A stretch of 64,000 nt of DNA. Origin: UBA57 sp963577725 (GTDB lineage Archaea; Thermoproteota; Nitrososphaeria; Nitrososphaerales; UBA57). The position numbers and the translations under genes were made by a program. Below, in pieces: positions 24,373 to 31,599 of the stretch (positions are counted from its first letter, which is position 1; each line of letters opens with the position of its first letter). The stretch spans positions 1 to 64,000 of the forward strand of contig JAKZTE010000001.1 in the NCBI GenBank assembly GCA_047517285.1, in the 5' to 3' direction. The notes under the pieces are model-generated. The model saw nothing but the letters and a program-made list of their open reading frames with translations. It had not been told where the DNA came from and did not search any database.

Positions 24373-24924
24373 TCATATTTTATAATCATTAATCACTTCA
24401 ATTACTTCTGTAAAATCCCTCACTCGAATTAAATTGTCACGACTACTTATATGACCATTCCAAGGTTGGCTGTATACTAAAGCTAATTTATCCAAATTAG
24501 CGATTTCAGTTATTTGTATTGGCGAATCATCAACGAATATATCATAATCTAAATTCCCTTTCAAATAATATTCATCCACCACCACTATCTCGTCAAATGT
24601 AATTTTGCTCATTTCAAGCCATTTCATTACGTCATTCATTGTTTTTTTATTTCTAGCCGTTACCAAATCTGTTTTTCCAAACCCTCTAATTATCTGAATT
24701 TTTTGCTGCAATCCTGTTTCCGTTTGATCTATTGATTGCCATTCTTTCCATGCTTCATCAAATACATCTTCAAATGATTGTTTTGAAATACCTATTTTCT
24801 TCCAAAAATCCCATTGATCTACATCATTTTTATCAACCAAAATATCAAATTTTTCATTCAATAGTCTCATCCATATCTTTGATGCATCTGCTAATACACC
24901 GTCTAAATCTACAGCAATTTTCAA
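24373..24924 (-). CDS. HAD-family 5'-nucleotidase-like phosphatase (NT5C type)
   Basis: A 183-residue HAD phosphatase. Motif I is DLDGVLADASKIW at residues 5-17, motif II is LVTARNKKT near 92, and the late acidic motif is IFVDDSP near 130-136. The DLDGVLAD start and short cap fit the 5'(3')-deoxyribonucleotidase group (NT5C), which dephosphorylates nucleoside monophosphates. The substrate is not proven by sequence. It is divergent from tsr3 with 63 bases between. Confidence 0.75.
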   Translation of the reverse strand: MKIAVDLDGVLADASKIWMRLLNEKFDILVDKNDVDQWDFWKKIGISKQSFEDVFDEAWKEWQSIDQTETGLQQKIQIIRGFGKTDLVTARNKKTMNDVMKWLEMSKITFDEIVVVDEYYLKGNLDYDIFVDDSPIQITEIANLDKLALVYSQPWNGHISSRDNLIRVRDFTEVIEVINDYKI

Positions 24925-24987
24925 AATTTTAACACAAACCTACTCTTTCTCTGAAAATATTAAAAGATTATAACTTGTTTATTAATT

Positions 24988-25524
24988 GTGACATTGAGTA
25001 ATACAAATCTATTCGTTTATCATATGAATCAAGACGATCCAAAAAAATGCACCGCATTAAAATTAGTAAGATTAGGTTTGGCAAAAAAAATCTCATTGAG
25101 ACAAGTTTCTAAAAAGGCCCTTTTGTTGAACCCTATGTCAACTGAAATAATCTGTAAGACCGATGCAAAACATCTGAATTCCGGTTTAGTTGTTATTGAT
25201 TGTTCATGGAAAAGAGGTACAGTAAAAGGAATACCAGATATCTTTAAAAAAAGACTTCCAGGAATTAATAAAAGACTTCCGATATTACAAGCTGGAAACC
25301 CCACTAACTATAGCAAGCTATTTACACTTTCATCATCTGAGGCTCTTGCCGCAACATTATTTATTGCTGGCAGACAAGAAGAGTCAGAATTAGTACTCTC
25401 AAAATTCAAATGGGGTCATACTTTTTTTGAACTGAATTCTGATATTCTTGACCATTATTGCGAGGCTAATACATCGGATGAAATCGCAATTATCGAGAAA
25501 AAGTATTATGAAAAATTCTTATAA
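24988..25524 (+). CDS. tsr3: rRNA aminocarboxypropyltransferase Tsr3
   Basis: A 178-residue Tsr3 that adds the acp group from SAM to a hypermodified uridine of small-subunit rRNA. Family marks: YHMNQDDPKKCTALKLVRLGLAKKI near residues 11-35, LNPMSTEIICKTD, VVIDCSWKRG near 68-77, RLPILQAGNPTNYSKLFTLSSSEALAATLFIAG near 94-126, and KFKWGHTFFELNSDILDHY near the end. Start codon is GTG at 24988. It begins a plus-strand run of RNA-related genes that goes on to mptA at 28714. Confidence 0.92.
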   Translation: MTLSNTNLFVYHMNQDDPKKCTALKLVRLGLAKKISLRQVSKKALLLNPMSTEIICKTDAKHLNSGLVVIDCSWKRGTVKGIPDIFKKRLPGINKRLPILQAGNPTNYSKLFTLSSSEALAATLFIAGRQEESELVLSKFKWGHTFFELNSDILDHYCEANTSDEIAIIEKKYYEKFL

Positions 25525-25569
25525 CAAAATTTTATCACATTATCCTTAAGTATAATAATCACTAATATT

Positions 25570-26007
25570 ATGAATACGATGTTATTACCTGCTGAGATTG
25601 AAACTAAGACATCGGTTCCTGCGCTTAGAGCTCTTGTTGCAAAAAGATTAATCAATGAATATCATTTCAGTCAAAACGATGCTGCAAAGTTAATCGGCGT
25701 CACACAAGCTGCAGTTAGTAATTATCTTCGAGGAACACGAGGCAATCTAACTTCATTCGGCGATGATGAAAGAATCCAAAATATTGTCGGTGAAATTACA
25801 ACCATGATGATTGAAAAACATGAATTAAGTGACATCATCGTAAAATTCAACGAAGCTTGTAGTATAATCCGAGGTAATCGAATGTTATGTGATATTCATA
25901 AAAAATTAGAACCTTCACTTGATGTTGATAACTGTCATGTTTGTGAAATGGACAATGACACACAACCATCTAATTTATCACAAAGTTTTGACATATCCTT
26001 AAAATAA
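25570..26007 (+). CDS. Small HTH transcriptional regulator with C-terminal zinc-like motif
   Basis: A 145-residue paralogue of the regulator at 3481-3864. The HTH is QNDAAKLIGVTQAAVSNYLRG near residues 35-55; the C-terminus has LCDIHKKLEP...NCHVCEMD, a possible Cys-His-Cys-Cys metal site near 113-132. Both proteins begin with MLL-x-E-E-x-P and share RGNL-like loops after the HTH. It stands 46 bases after tsr3 and 20 bases before the RNase Z-like gene, so it may control this RNA-modification run. The ligand and the operator are unknown. Confidence 0.75.
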   Translation: MNTMLLPAEIETKTSVPALRALVAKRLINEYHFSQNDAAKLIGVTQAAVSNYLRGTRGNLTSFGDDERIQNIVGEITTMMIEKHELSDIIVKFNEACSIIRGNRMLCDIHKKLEPSLDVDNCHVCEMDNDTQPSNLSQSFDISLK

Positions 26008-26026
26008 ATCTATAATTAATATTACT

Positions 26027-26749
26027 ATGAAAATAGTCACTCTAGGTACAGGTAATGCATTTGCATCTGATGGCCGTGCTAGTACATCTATTCTGCTTGA
26101 CGGAACTTCTAAAATACTATTGGATTGCTCGCCTCAAGCGATTCAATCATTAAGAAAATATAATCTTGCACCCAATCAAATTGATTATATCTTTATCTCA
26201 CATTTACACGGAGATCATTCTGGTGGCCTCCCTTTCTTTCTACTAAATCTTAAAAACTGTGAATCTGGAGTAGTAACAATCAGTGGTCCACCTGGTTTAA
26301 AAAAACAAATTACAAATGTTTATGCAGAATATTTTGGCGATATCGACATAACTGAATATTTCAAATTCAAATCCCTTGCCTCAGAATATCCATTTAGTCT
26401 ACAATATATTGAAGGAGATCATTCAGTTCTAGATTATGTCTATAAAATTAAACTTGATGACAAAATAATTGTTTACACTGGAGATACTCGGCCCATTGAT
26501 TTATCTAAATTCGCTCAAAATGCTGATTATTTGATACATGAAGCCGGAGAAATCGATTCCACTCGCGCTCATGCATTTGCACATACTACGCCTATCCAAG
26601 CTGCTGAAATTGCAAAAAACGCTAATGCCAAAAATCTTATTTTAATACATAGAGCTAACTTTAATCAAGAATTAATTGATAACATTCACTCAATTTTTCC
26701 TAATACATTGCTGCCTAATGACCTTGATATTATTGAATCGACTAAATAG
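26027..26749 (+). CDS. RNase Z-like metallo-beta-lactamase protein
   Basis: A 240-residue MBL-fold hydrolase. The metal motif is ISHLHGDHSGG near residues 63-73, followed by a second metal region YTGDTRPI near 150, and AHAFAHTTPIQAAEIAKNANAKNLILIHRA near 184-213, like the AxDAAEIAKxA...HxS end of tRNase Z. It is about 60 residues shorter than standard RNase Z and lacks a clear exosite arm, so it may be a relative with another substrate. Its neighbours act on RNA (tsr3, queD/queC), which favours an RNA role. Confidence 0.7.
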   Translation: MKIVTLGTGNAFASDGRASTSILLDGTSKILLDCSPQAIQSLRKYNLAPNQIDYIFISHLHGDHSGGLPFFLLNLKNCESGVVTISGPPGLKKQITNVYAEYFGDIDITEYFKFKSLASEYPFSLQYIEGDHSVLDYVYKIKLDDKIIVYTGDTRPIDLSKFAQNADYLIHEAGEIDSTRAHAFAHTTPIQAAEIAKNANAKNLILIHRANFNQELIDNIHSIFPNTLLPNDLDIIESTK

Positions 26750-26776
26750 TTATAATTTATTTTAAACTAATGAAAC

Positions 26777-27232
26777 TTGTTGAAATATTATTCCACTAAA
26801 AAATTTGGACCTATAACTACTGGTCATAGGCAATGGAAAGATTCAGGACATTGTAAATATATACATGGATATGCTAGATCTGTCGAGATTACTTTTGCAT
26901 GTGATAGCCTTGACGATAAGCAATGGGTTATGGACTTTGGTGGGTTGAAAGATATAAAAAACTGGTTAAATGAACAATGGGATCATAGACTGCTAATTGC
27001 CAGCGACGATCCATTGATGTCTGATTTTAAATCACTTCATGACAAAGGCGGATGCAATCTTAATATTATGGATATTAAACAAGGATGGGGTCCTGGAATA
27101 GAGGCTTCCTGCAAATTTGTTTATGACTATGTAAATAAATGGATTAAGAACTCGACTGATTCTCGAGTTTGGGTACATAAAGTACAAATATGGGAACATG
27201 AAAATAATTCGGCGTTTCTTGCAAATGAATAG
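26777..27232 (+). CDS. queD: 6-carboxytetrahydropterin synthase-like protein QueD
   Basis: A 151-residue PTPS-family enzyme in preQ0 synthesis, the precursor of archaeosine in tRNA. The metal histidines lie at GHRQW (near residue 14) and CKYIHGYARSVEITF (near 25-38), MDFGGLKDIKNWLNEQWDHRLL near 55-77 holds the catalytic Asp-His region. Start is TTG at 26777; an ATG seven bases upstream is out of frame and stops after nine codons. Twelve bases separate it from queC. Confidence 0.88.
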   Translation: MLKYYSTKKFGPITTGHRQWKDSGHCKYIHGYARSVEITFACDSLDDKQWVMDFGGLKDIKNWLNEQWDHRLLIASDDPLMSDFKSLHDKGGCNLNIMDIKQGWGPGIEASCKFVYDYVNKWIKNSTDSRVWVHKVQIWEHENNSAFLANE

Positions 27233-27244
27233 GCTGCGCCAATC

Positions 27245-27907
27245 TTGAATCTATCTAATTCTGCCTTAATCTTACTCTCTGGAGGAATTGATTCAGCAGT
27301 AGCACTCTGGAAAATGAAAGAACTAAATTACAATGTTTATACAATTACTTTTGATTATAATAAAAGATTCACAAAAGAAATCGAATGTTGCTCCCTGATA
27401 TCTACCAAATCTAATGCACTTTCACACAAAACCATTGATCTCAATTTTCTTTCTGAATTCGAAGATGAAACTTATAGTGAATCAAGTCCATTATTTAATC
27501 ATAAAGATAACATCCCCCCAAACTATATTCCTTCTCGGAATTTAATTTTCTACTCGATTGCATTCTGGTGGGCAGAAACAACTGGAATTGAAACTATTGT
27601 TGGAGGACATAATAAGAATGATATTAATTCATTTCCTGATTCTAATGATGGGTTCTTTCAACATTTGAATCAATTAGTCAATGATTCAACATATGGATCA
27701 CGTGAAATTTCATATAAGATACGTATGCCATTAAGTGGACTTAACAAAAGACAAGTAATTGAGGAAGCTTTACGTCTAAACGTACCACTTGAATTAACAT
27801 GGTCTTGTGAAAGACAAGAAGATGTTCCATGCAAATTTTGTCGATCCTGTAAATTAAGAATCGATAGTTTTTCCGGACTAGGAATCCAAGATCCACTAAC
27901 TAAATAA
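27245..27907 (+). CDS. queC: 7-cyano-7-deazaguanine synthase QueC
   Basis: A 220-residue ATP-dependent enzyme that makes preQ0 from 7-carboxy-7-deazaguanine and ammonia. The PP-loop LLSGGIDSAVALWKM is at residues 10-24, YIPSRNLIFYSIAFWWAE near 92-109, GGHNKNDINSFPDSN near 117, and the zinc cysteines are in SCERQEDVPCKFCRSC near 191-206. Start is TTG at 27245. QueE, the enzyme between QueD and QueC, is not in the window. Confidence 0.93.
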   Translation: MNLSNSALILLSGGIDSAVALWKMKELNYNVYTITFDYNKRFTKEIECCSLISTKSNALSHKTIDLNFLSEFEDETYSESSPLFNHKDNIPPNYIPSRNLIFYSIAFWWAETTGIETIVGGHNKNDINSFPDSNDGFFQHLNQLVNDSTYGSREISYKIRMPLSGLNKRQVIEEALRLNVPLELTWSCERQEDVPCKFCRSCKLRIDSFSGLGIQDPLTK

Positions 27908-27949
27908 TTAGCACTATTGCCCTTTCGTTCATTAATTTTATATTATATC

Positions 27950-28714
27950 ATGCACCTGTATAAAAATAACCGAGAGGATTATTTGTTAGACAAATCAAAA
28001 CAAAAGAAATTTTCATCTACTGATACTCTACCTGATATTCAGAATCAGAGCTCTTCTGTAGACGTTTCAGCAGGAATCTCAAATTTCAAAACTCTATACA
28101 ATGGCAATGTAGGCCCCTTATTTCTTAATTTTACCATCAGTGTCTCTACTCAGAATACTCGCGGAGTTCATATGAGCCGTTTAATTAAATCCACCCTAAA
28201 CCACACATCTGGCAGATACATTGAAGACTCGCTCATAAAAATTCATGATGAAATAACCCAAACGCAACCTAATTGTATCATTAATGTAAAATTCCAATTT
28301 CCTGTACAAGATCAATTTCTTGATACATCTATTACACTAGATCCGAACAAAGACTTTGATTATGTGTTTAAACTTACGGGCATTACCTCATGTCCTTGTA
28401 GTAAAGCAATCTCTGGAGTTGGCCACATGCAAAGAACAATACTTACTCTCAAGTTACATCAGACTGACATGATAAATTTCGAAGAAGTTGCACTAAATCT
28501 TAACGAATGTTTCTCTGCAAGTCTGAAAGAATTTCTTAACCGAGCAGACGAGGCAAACAAAATCATCGAAGCTCAAGATAACTCGAAGTTTGTTGAAGAT
28601 GTAGTTCGTGATTGCTTAAAGAGATTTACTAATGCTAAATACATTCATGCACAAAGTTTAGAGTCAATTCATTCACACGACGCCATTGCAACATGGCCTG
28701 AAAATAGTATCTGA
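27950..28714 (+). CDS. mptA: GTP cyclohydrolase MptA/FolE2 type
   Basis: About 254 residues from the ATG at 27950; the open frame reaches TTG at 27917, where 11 more hydrophobic residues lack family support. It turns GTP into a dihydroneopterin product for preQ0 and pterin synthesis. Family signature: STQNTRGVHMSRLIKSTL near residues 68-85 and TGITSCPCSKAISGVGHMQR near 143-162 with the metal-binding Cys. Third gene of the deazapurine group, 42 bases from queC. Confidence 0.88.
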   Translation: MHLYKNNREDYLLDKSKQKKFSSTDTLPDIQNQSSSVDVSAGISNFKTLYNGNVGPLFLNFTISVSTQNTRGVHMSRLIKSTLNHTSGRYIEDSLIKIHDEITQTQPNCIINVKFQFPVQDQFLDTSITLDPNKDFDYVFKLTGITSCPCSKAISGVGHMQRTILTLKLHQTDMINFEEVALNLNECFSASLKEFLNRADEANKIIEAQDNSKFVEDVVRDCLKRFTNAKYIHAQSLESIHSHDAIATWPENSI

Positions 28715-28731
28715 TTATTAATCAATTACTC

Positions 28732-29370
28732 TTAGCGATTCGCTGTTTTCATTACTGTCAAAAATTCTTCTTTATTCTCAAACTGAAGAAATGAATTATG
28801 TCGTTTCTCATATCTGATGCTTGAAATCAGTCTAGACCCATAATCATGTCCAGGACAAATCTTTACATGGTCATCTAATTTCATAATCTTCTGAAAACTT
28901 TTGAATAAGTCGGATTCTTTTCCACCTGGAAGATCGGTTCTTCCACATCCGCCTACAAATAATGTATCCCCTGTGAACAGATAGTTTTTCTTAGTATCCG
29001 TTTTGTCAGATAATAAATAACATATTCCATCAGGTGTGTGTCCAGGAGTATGCATTATCCTTAAAGTTAATGCATCTAATTTTATCACTTCTTTATCCTT
29101 TAACCCTCTGTCTATACGTGTTGGTGAACTTTTATGTGCACAAATCTTCCCACCTGTTCTTTGCGCCGCTTCTTTATTTCCTATAGTATGATCCCAATGG
29201 CTATGAGTATTGAAAATATATTTTATATTGATATCTAACTTTCTTACTGCAGTTATTACTTTATCAATATCATAAGAAGGGTCAATAATGAATCCGTTTC
29301 TTGTTTCACTATCGCCCACAACGTAAGTAAAATTTTTCATATTTCCGACGATAATCTGCATAAAATTCAT
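28732..29370 (-). CDS. Metallo-beta-lactamase fold hydrolase (glyoxalase II / persulfide dioxygenase-like)
   Basis: A 212-residue MBL hydrolase. Metal motifs: NTHSHWDHTIGN near residues 55-66, HTPGHTPDGICYLL near 108-121, FTGDTLFVGGCGRTDLPGG near 132-150, and CPGHDYGS near 177-184. These are the marks of the hydroxyacylglutathione hydrolase group; with no glutathione in most archaea, another thiol ester or a persulfide is the likely substrate. It is convergent with mptA. Confidence 0.85.
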   Translation of the reverse strand: MNFMQIIVGNMKNFTYVVGDSETRNGFIIDPSYDIDKVITAVRKLDINIKYIFNTHSHWDHTIGNKEAAQRTGGKICAHKSSPTRIDRGLKDKEVIKLDALTLRIMHTPGHTPDGICYLLSDKTDTKKNYLFTGDTLFVGGCGRTDLPGGKESDLFKSFQKIMKLDDHVKICPGHDYGSRLISSIRYEKRHNSFLQFENKEEFLTVMKTANR

Positions 29371-29415
29371 AAATTCTATATTTCCTACAATATGATTCTA
29401 ATTGACGAATATATA

Positions 29416-30087
29416 CTATGGGTTATTTTCCAATTCAGGTGGTATTCCTATATCTACAATAACAATTTCACCAGTTATTTCATCTTTATCCAATAATCCA
29501 TCTTTACTCTTATGAAACGTTACAGTTAATTCTGCTTTTACAACATCACTAGAGATACTTCCATCCAATGGACTAAGTCCTGACGGAACATCTACTGCCA
29601 CTATTGACTTTCCACTTTTGTTGATCTGATAAATCACATTCTCAAATTGTTCTTTTAGATCACCATGTAATCCAGTACCAAATAATGCATCTATGATGAT
29701 ATCACATCTATTTATTTCATATTCACACTCATCTAAAAAATTACTATTCTGAAAAAATTCAATTTTCTTTATGTTTTTTATCTTATTAATTCTATTCCAA
29801 TTTGTTCTTATTTCATCTGTTTTTAATTCCCCATCGATATTCAGTAAACAAATAGTTATGCCATCTGAAAATTCTAACAAATGTCTAGCACACACTAATC
29901 CGTCTCCTCCATTATTTCCGCTACCACAAATTATTGTGATCTTCTTTGATGGTTTACTTGCATACCGCTTCTTAATTATTTTAGCTAATTGCAATCCGGC
30001 ATTTTCCATTAAAACTAGTTTTGATATGCCCATTCGTTCTGCCATATCTTCCAAGGCCTTCATTTTGTCTGGATGAATTGATTCCAA
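29416..30087 (-). CDS. nnrE: NAD(P)H-hydrate epimerase (YjeF N-terminal domain)
   Basis: A 223-residue single-domain protein that interconverts the epimers of damaged NAD(P)H hydrate. Seen: ISKLVLMENAGLQLAKII near residues 18-35, TIICGSGNNGGDGLVCARHL near 51-70, DIIIDALFGTGLHGDLKEQF near 129-148, and IVAVDVPSGLSPLDG near 163-177. The dehydratase half (NnrD), fused in many archaea, is absent here and must be coded elsewhere, if at all. The stop lies 46 bases from the MBL gene start. Confidence 0.9.
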   Translation of the reverse strand: MESIHPDKMKALEDMAERMGISKLVLMENAGLQLAKIIKKRYASKPSKKITIICGSGNNGGDGLVCARHLLEFSDGITICLLNIDGELKTDEIRTNWNRINKIKNIKKIEFFQNSNFLDECEYEINRCDIIIDALFGTGLHGDLKEQFENVIYQINKSGKSIVAVDVPSGLSPLDGSISSDVVKAELTVTFHKSKDGLLDKDEITGEIVIVDIGIPPELENNP

Positions 30088-30131
30088 TTAATACATAAAT
30101 TTAAGTTAAACCAGTATTAATAAAATAGTAT

Positions 30132-30266
30132 ATGGAAGGTAGAAACTGTTCAGTTTGTAGTAAACCTATGGATAAAGTCCCCGTAAGCGATCATATTGAT
30201 TTTGTATGTATATCTTGTGGCCCTTCTAGTCCTATATTCTGCACTAAAGATAACAAAGAACGCTGA
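30132..30266 (+). CDS. 44-residue zinc-ribbon-like miniprotein
   Basis: An ATG at 30132 opens a frame of 44 codons: MEGRNCSVCSKPM, then FVCISCG and FCTKDNKER. Two CxxC pairs 17 residues apart form a typical small zinc ribbon, with one extra Cys. A TATA-like TAAAATAG lies just upstream in the short divergent gap after nnrE. The size and cysteine spacing make it a likely real gene. The function is unknown. Confidence 0.55.
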   Translation: MEGRNCSVCSKPMDKVPVSDHIDFVCISCGPSSPIFCTKDNKER

Positions 30267-30322
30267 AATTATTGCTGTTTTTACTTTCTTAAATATTCAG
30301 TTCTACATTTTATAATCAATAT

Positions 30323-30952
30323 ATGAAAATACTGCCAAATTACGATAATCAAGATCTCCCTACAATTACTTCTACTCAATTTCTCAATCTCTTTGACCAT
30401 GAAATTTCTACGATCTATATGGAAACATCTAACACTAGAAAAAAAATTATTCCCATATTCTTATCTTCCACATCTGATTCAACACTAAATATCTATCTTG
30501 ATTTTGACGCGTGGTTTCGTAGTTATCTGAGTATCTCCGAAAATAATCCACATGTATTACTATTTAAACCAACACAAATCAATCTTGAAGATTCACTTAT
30601 TTCTCTCTTCTCTTGGACTAGACCAAAATTTGACTATCTAATTGTCGATTCGATTCCGTCATTTTACAAATTGATTAACAATGGAACTGAACCTAATCGC
30701 GCAAGTGAATTATTATTTTATTATTTATCTTCATTAAGAAATTTTGTATGTAATGCTAATGCAAAAATGATATTACTAAACCTGCCAGCCTACAAATCTC
30801 TTCCAAAGTCGAATACTAAATATATAGGAATGAAAGTTCTTAATCATGTCAGCGATACTATACTATACATGGATACTATTAACAATAAAACAAATATTCA
30901 CATTTTTAATAATGATCTTTCTGTAGAAAGATCTGTAAATCTAGAAAATTAA
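30323..30952 (+). CDS. RadA/RadB-like RecA-fold protein without a Walker A motif
   Basis: A 209-residue protein. A Walker B-like strand FDYLIVDSIPSFYKL lies near residues 112-126, then SELLFYYLSSLRNFVC and AKMILLNLP near 140-166, and IGMKVLNHVSDTILYMD near 180, an order that matches RadB/RadA (Walker B, the following helix, a strand, then the late helix before the end strands). The N-terminus should hold GxxxxGKT, but no P-loop is visible. It may thus be a non-catalytic recombinase paralogue. Similarity is judged by eye only. Confidence 0.5.
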   Translation: MKILPNYDNQDLPTITSTQFLNLFDHEISTIYMETSNTRKKIIPIFLSSTSDSTLNIYLDFDAWFRSYLSISENNPHVLLFKPTQINLEDSLISLFSWTRPKFDYLIVDSIPSFYKLINNGTEPNRASELLFYYLSSLRNFVCNANAKMILLNLPAYKSLPKSNTKYIGMKVLNHVSDTILYMDTINNKTNIHIFNNDLSVERSVNLEN

Positions 30953-31374
30953 CCGCCTTTTAATGAAACCAAAAAGAAACCAATAATTAATCCAATAAAT
31001 ACTAAACTAAGACCTGAAATAATATACGCTGCTGTTGTTCTTCCCTTTGTAACTTGTTTAGTCGATCTGCTGATGAAAACAAAACCCAATGTACCACATA
31101 GTATTGCCGAACTAAAAATGACTGTTTCTGCTAGTGTCTGAGCCTGAAAATTTGCTATTATTGGTTGTCCTGATTGAGCATATCTAGATCCTTCTAATAA
31201 CGCATTGACAATACCAGTAGTAAATAAAACCATTAAAGTAATGTAAGCAAACTTCAAACCCCGTGTTTGAAATATTGACGATACAGAATTAAATGTACTT
31301 TTTATAAATCCTACGCGCCTTATTCTGAAAAATATATTATTTGTTACCGAATCAATTTTCTGTTTTATTACCAT
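30949..31374 (-). CDS. Small integral membrane protein
   Basis: A 141-residue protein with a basic N-terminus and three hydrophobic segments near 38-57, 78-100 and 115-137 (AYIISGLSLVFIGLIIGFFLVSL). No known family or catalytic motif was seen. It overlaps the end of the convergent RecA-like gene by four bases and is nine bases downstream of the small zinc protein gene next to topA. The function is unknown. Confidence 0.6.
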   Translation of the reverse strand: MVIKQKIDSVTNNIFFRIRRVGFIKSTFNSVSSIFQTRGLKFAYITLMVLFTTGIVNALLEGSRYAQSGQPIIANFQAQTLAETVIFSSAILCGTLGFVFISRSTKQVTKGRTTAAYIISGLSLVFIGLIIGFFLVSLKGG

Positions 31375-31383
31375 CTTATCTTC

Positions 31384-31599
31384 TTACCTTCCTAATTCAT
31401 CCATTATTACTTGTTTTACCAATGTTCCAGTTGTTGATATTTCTAATAAGGTTTTCAGATACTGTTTCCTTTCTATGTAATCTACTCTATTTTTCCAAAT
31501 CACATAACCTGAATTCAAGTTATCTAAGGCATTATTATGATATATGCAAAATTTACCTTTATTTTCTACAGTATTGTCACATAATTTACAAATATTCAT
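31384..31599 (-). CDS. Small zinc-binding protein next to topA
   Basis: A 71-residue protein beginning MNICKLCDNTVENKGKFCIYHNNALDN. The Cys-x2-Cys ... Cys-x2-His set near residues 4-21 looks like a zinc knuckle; the rest is helical (VDYIERKQYLKTLLEI). Its start overlaps the topA stop by four bases (ATGA type), which strongly links the two in one transcript. The role could be in topoisomerase function or simply co-expression. Confidence 0.65.
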   Translation of the reverse strand: MNICKLCDNTVENKGKFCIYHNNALDNLNSGYVIWKNRVDYIERKQYLKTLLEISTTGTLVKQVIMDELGR

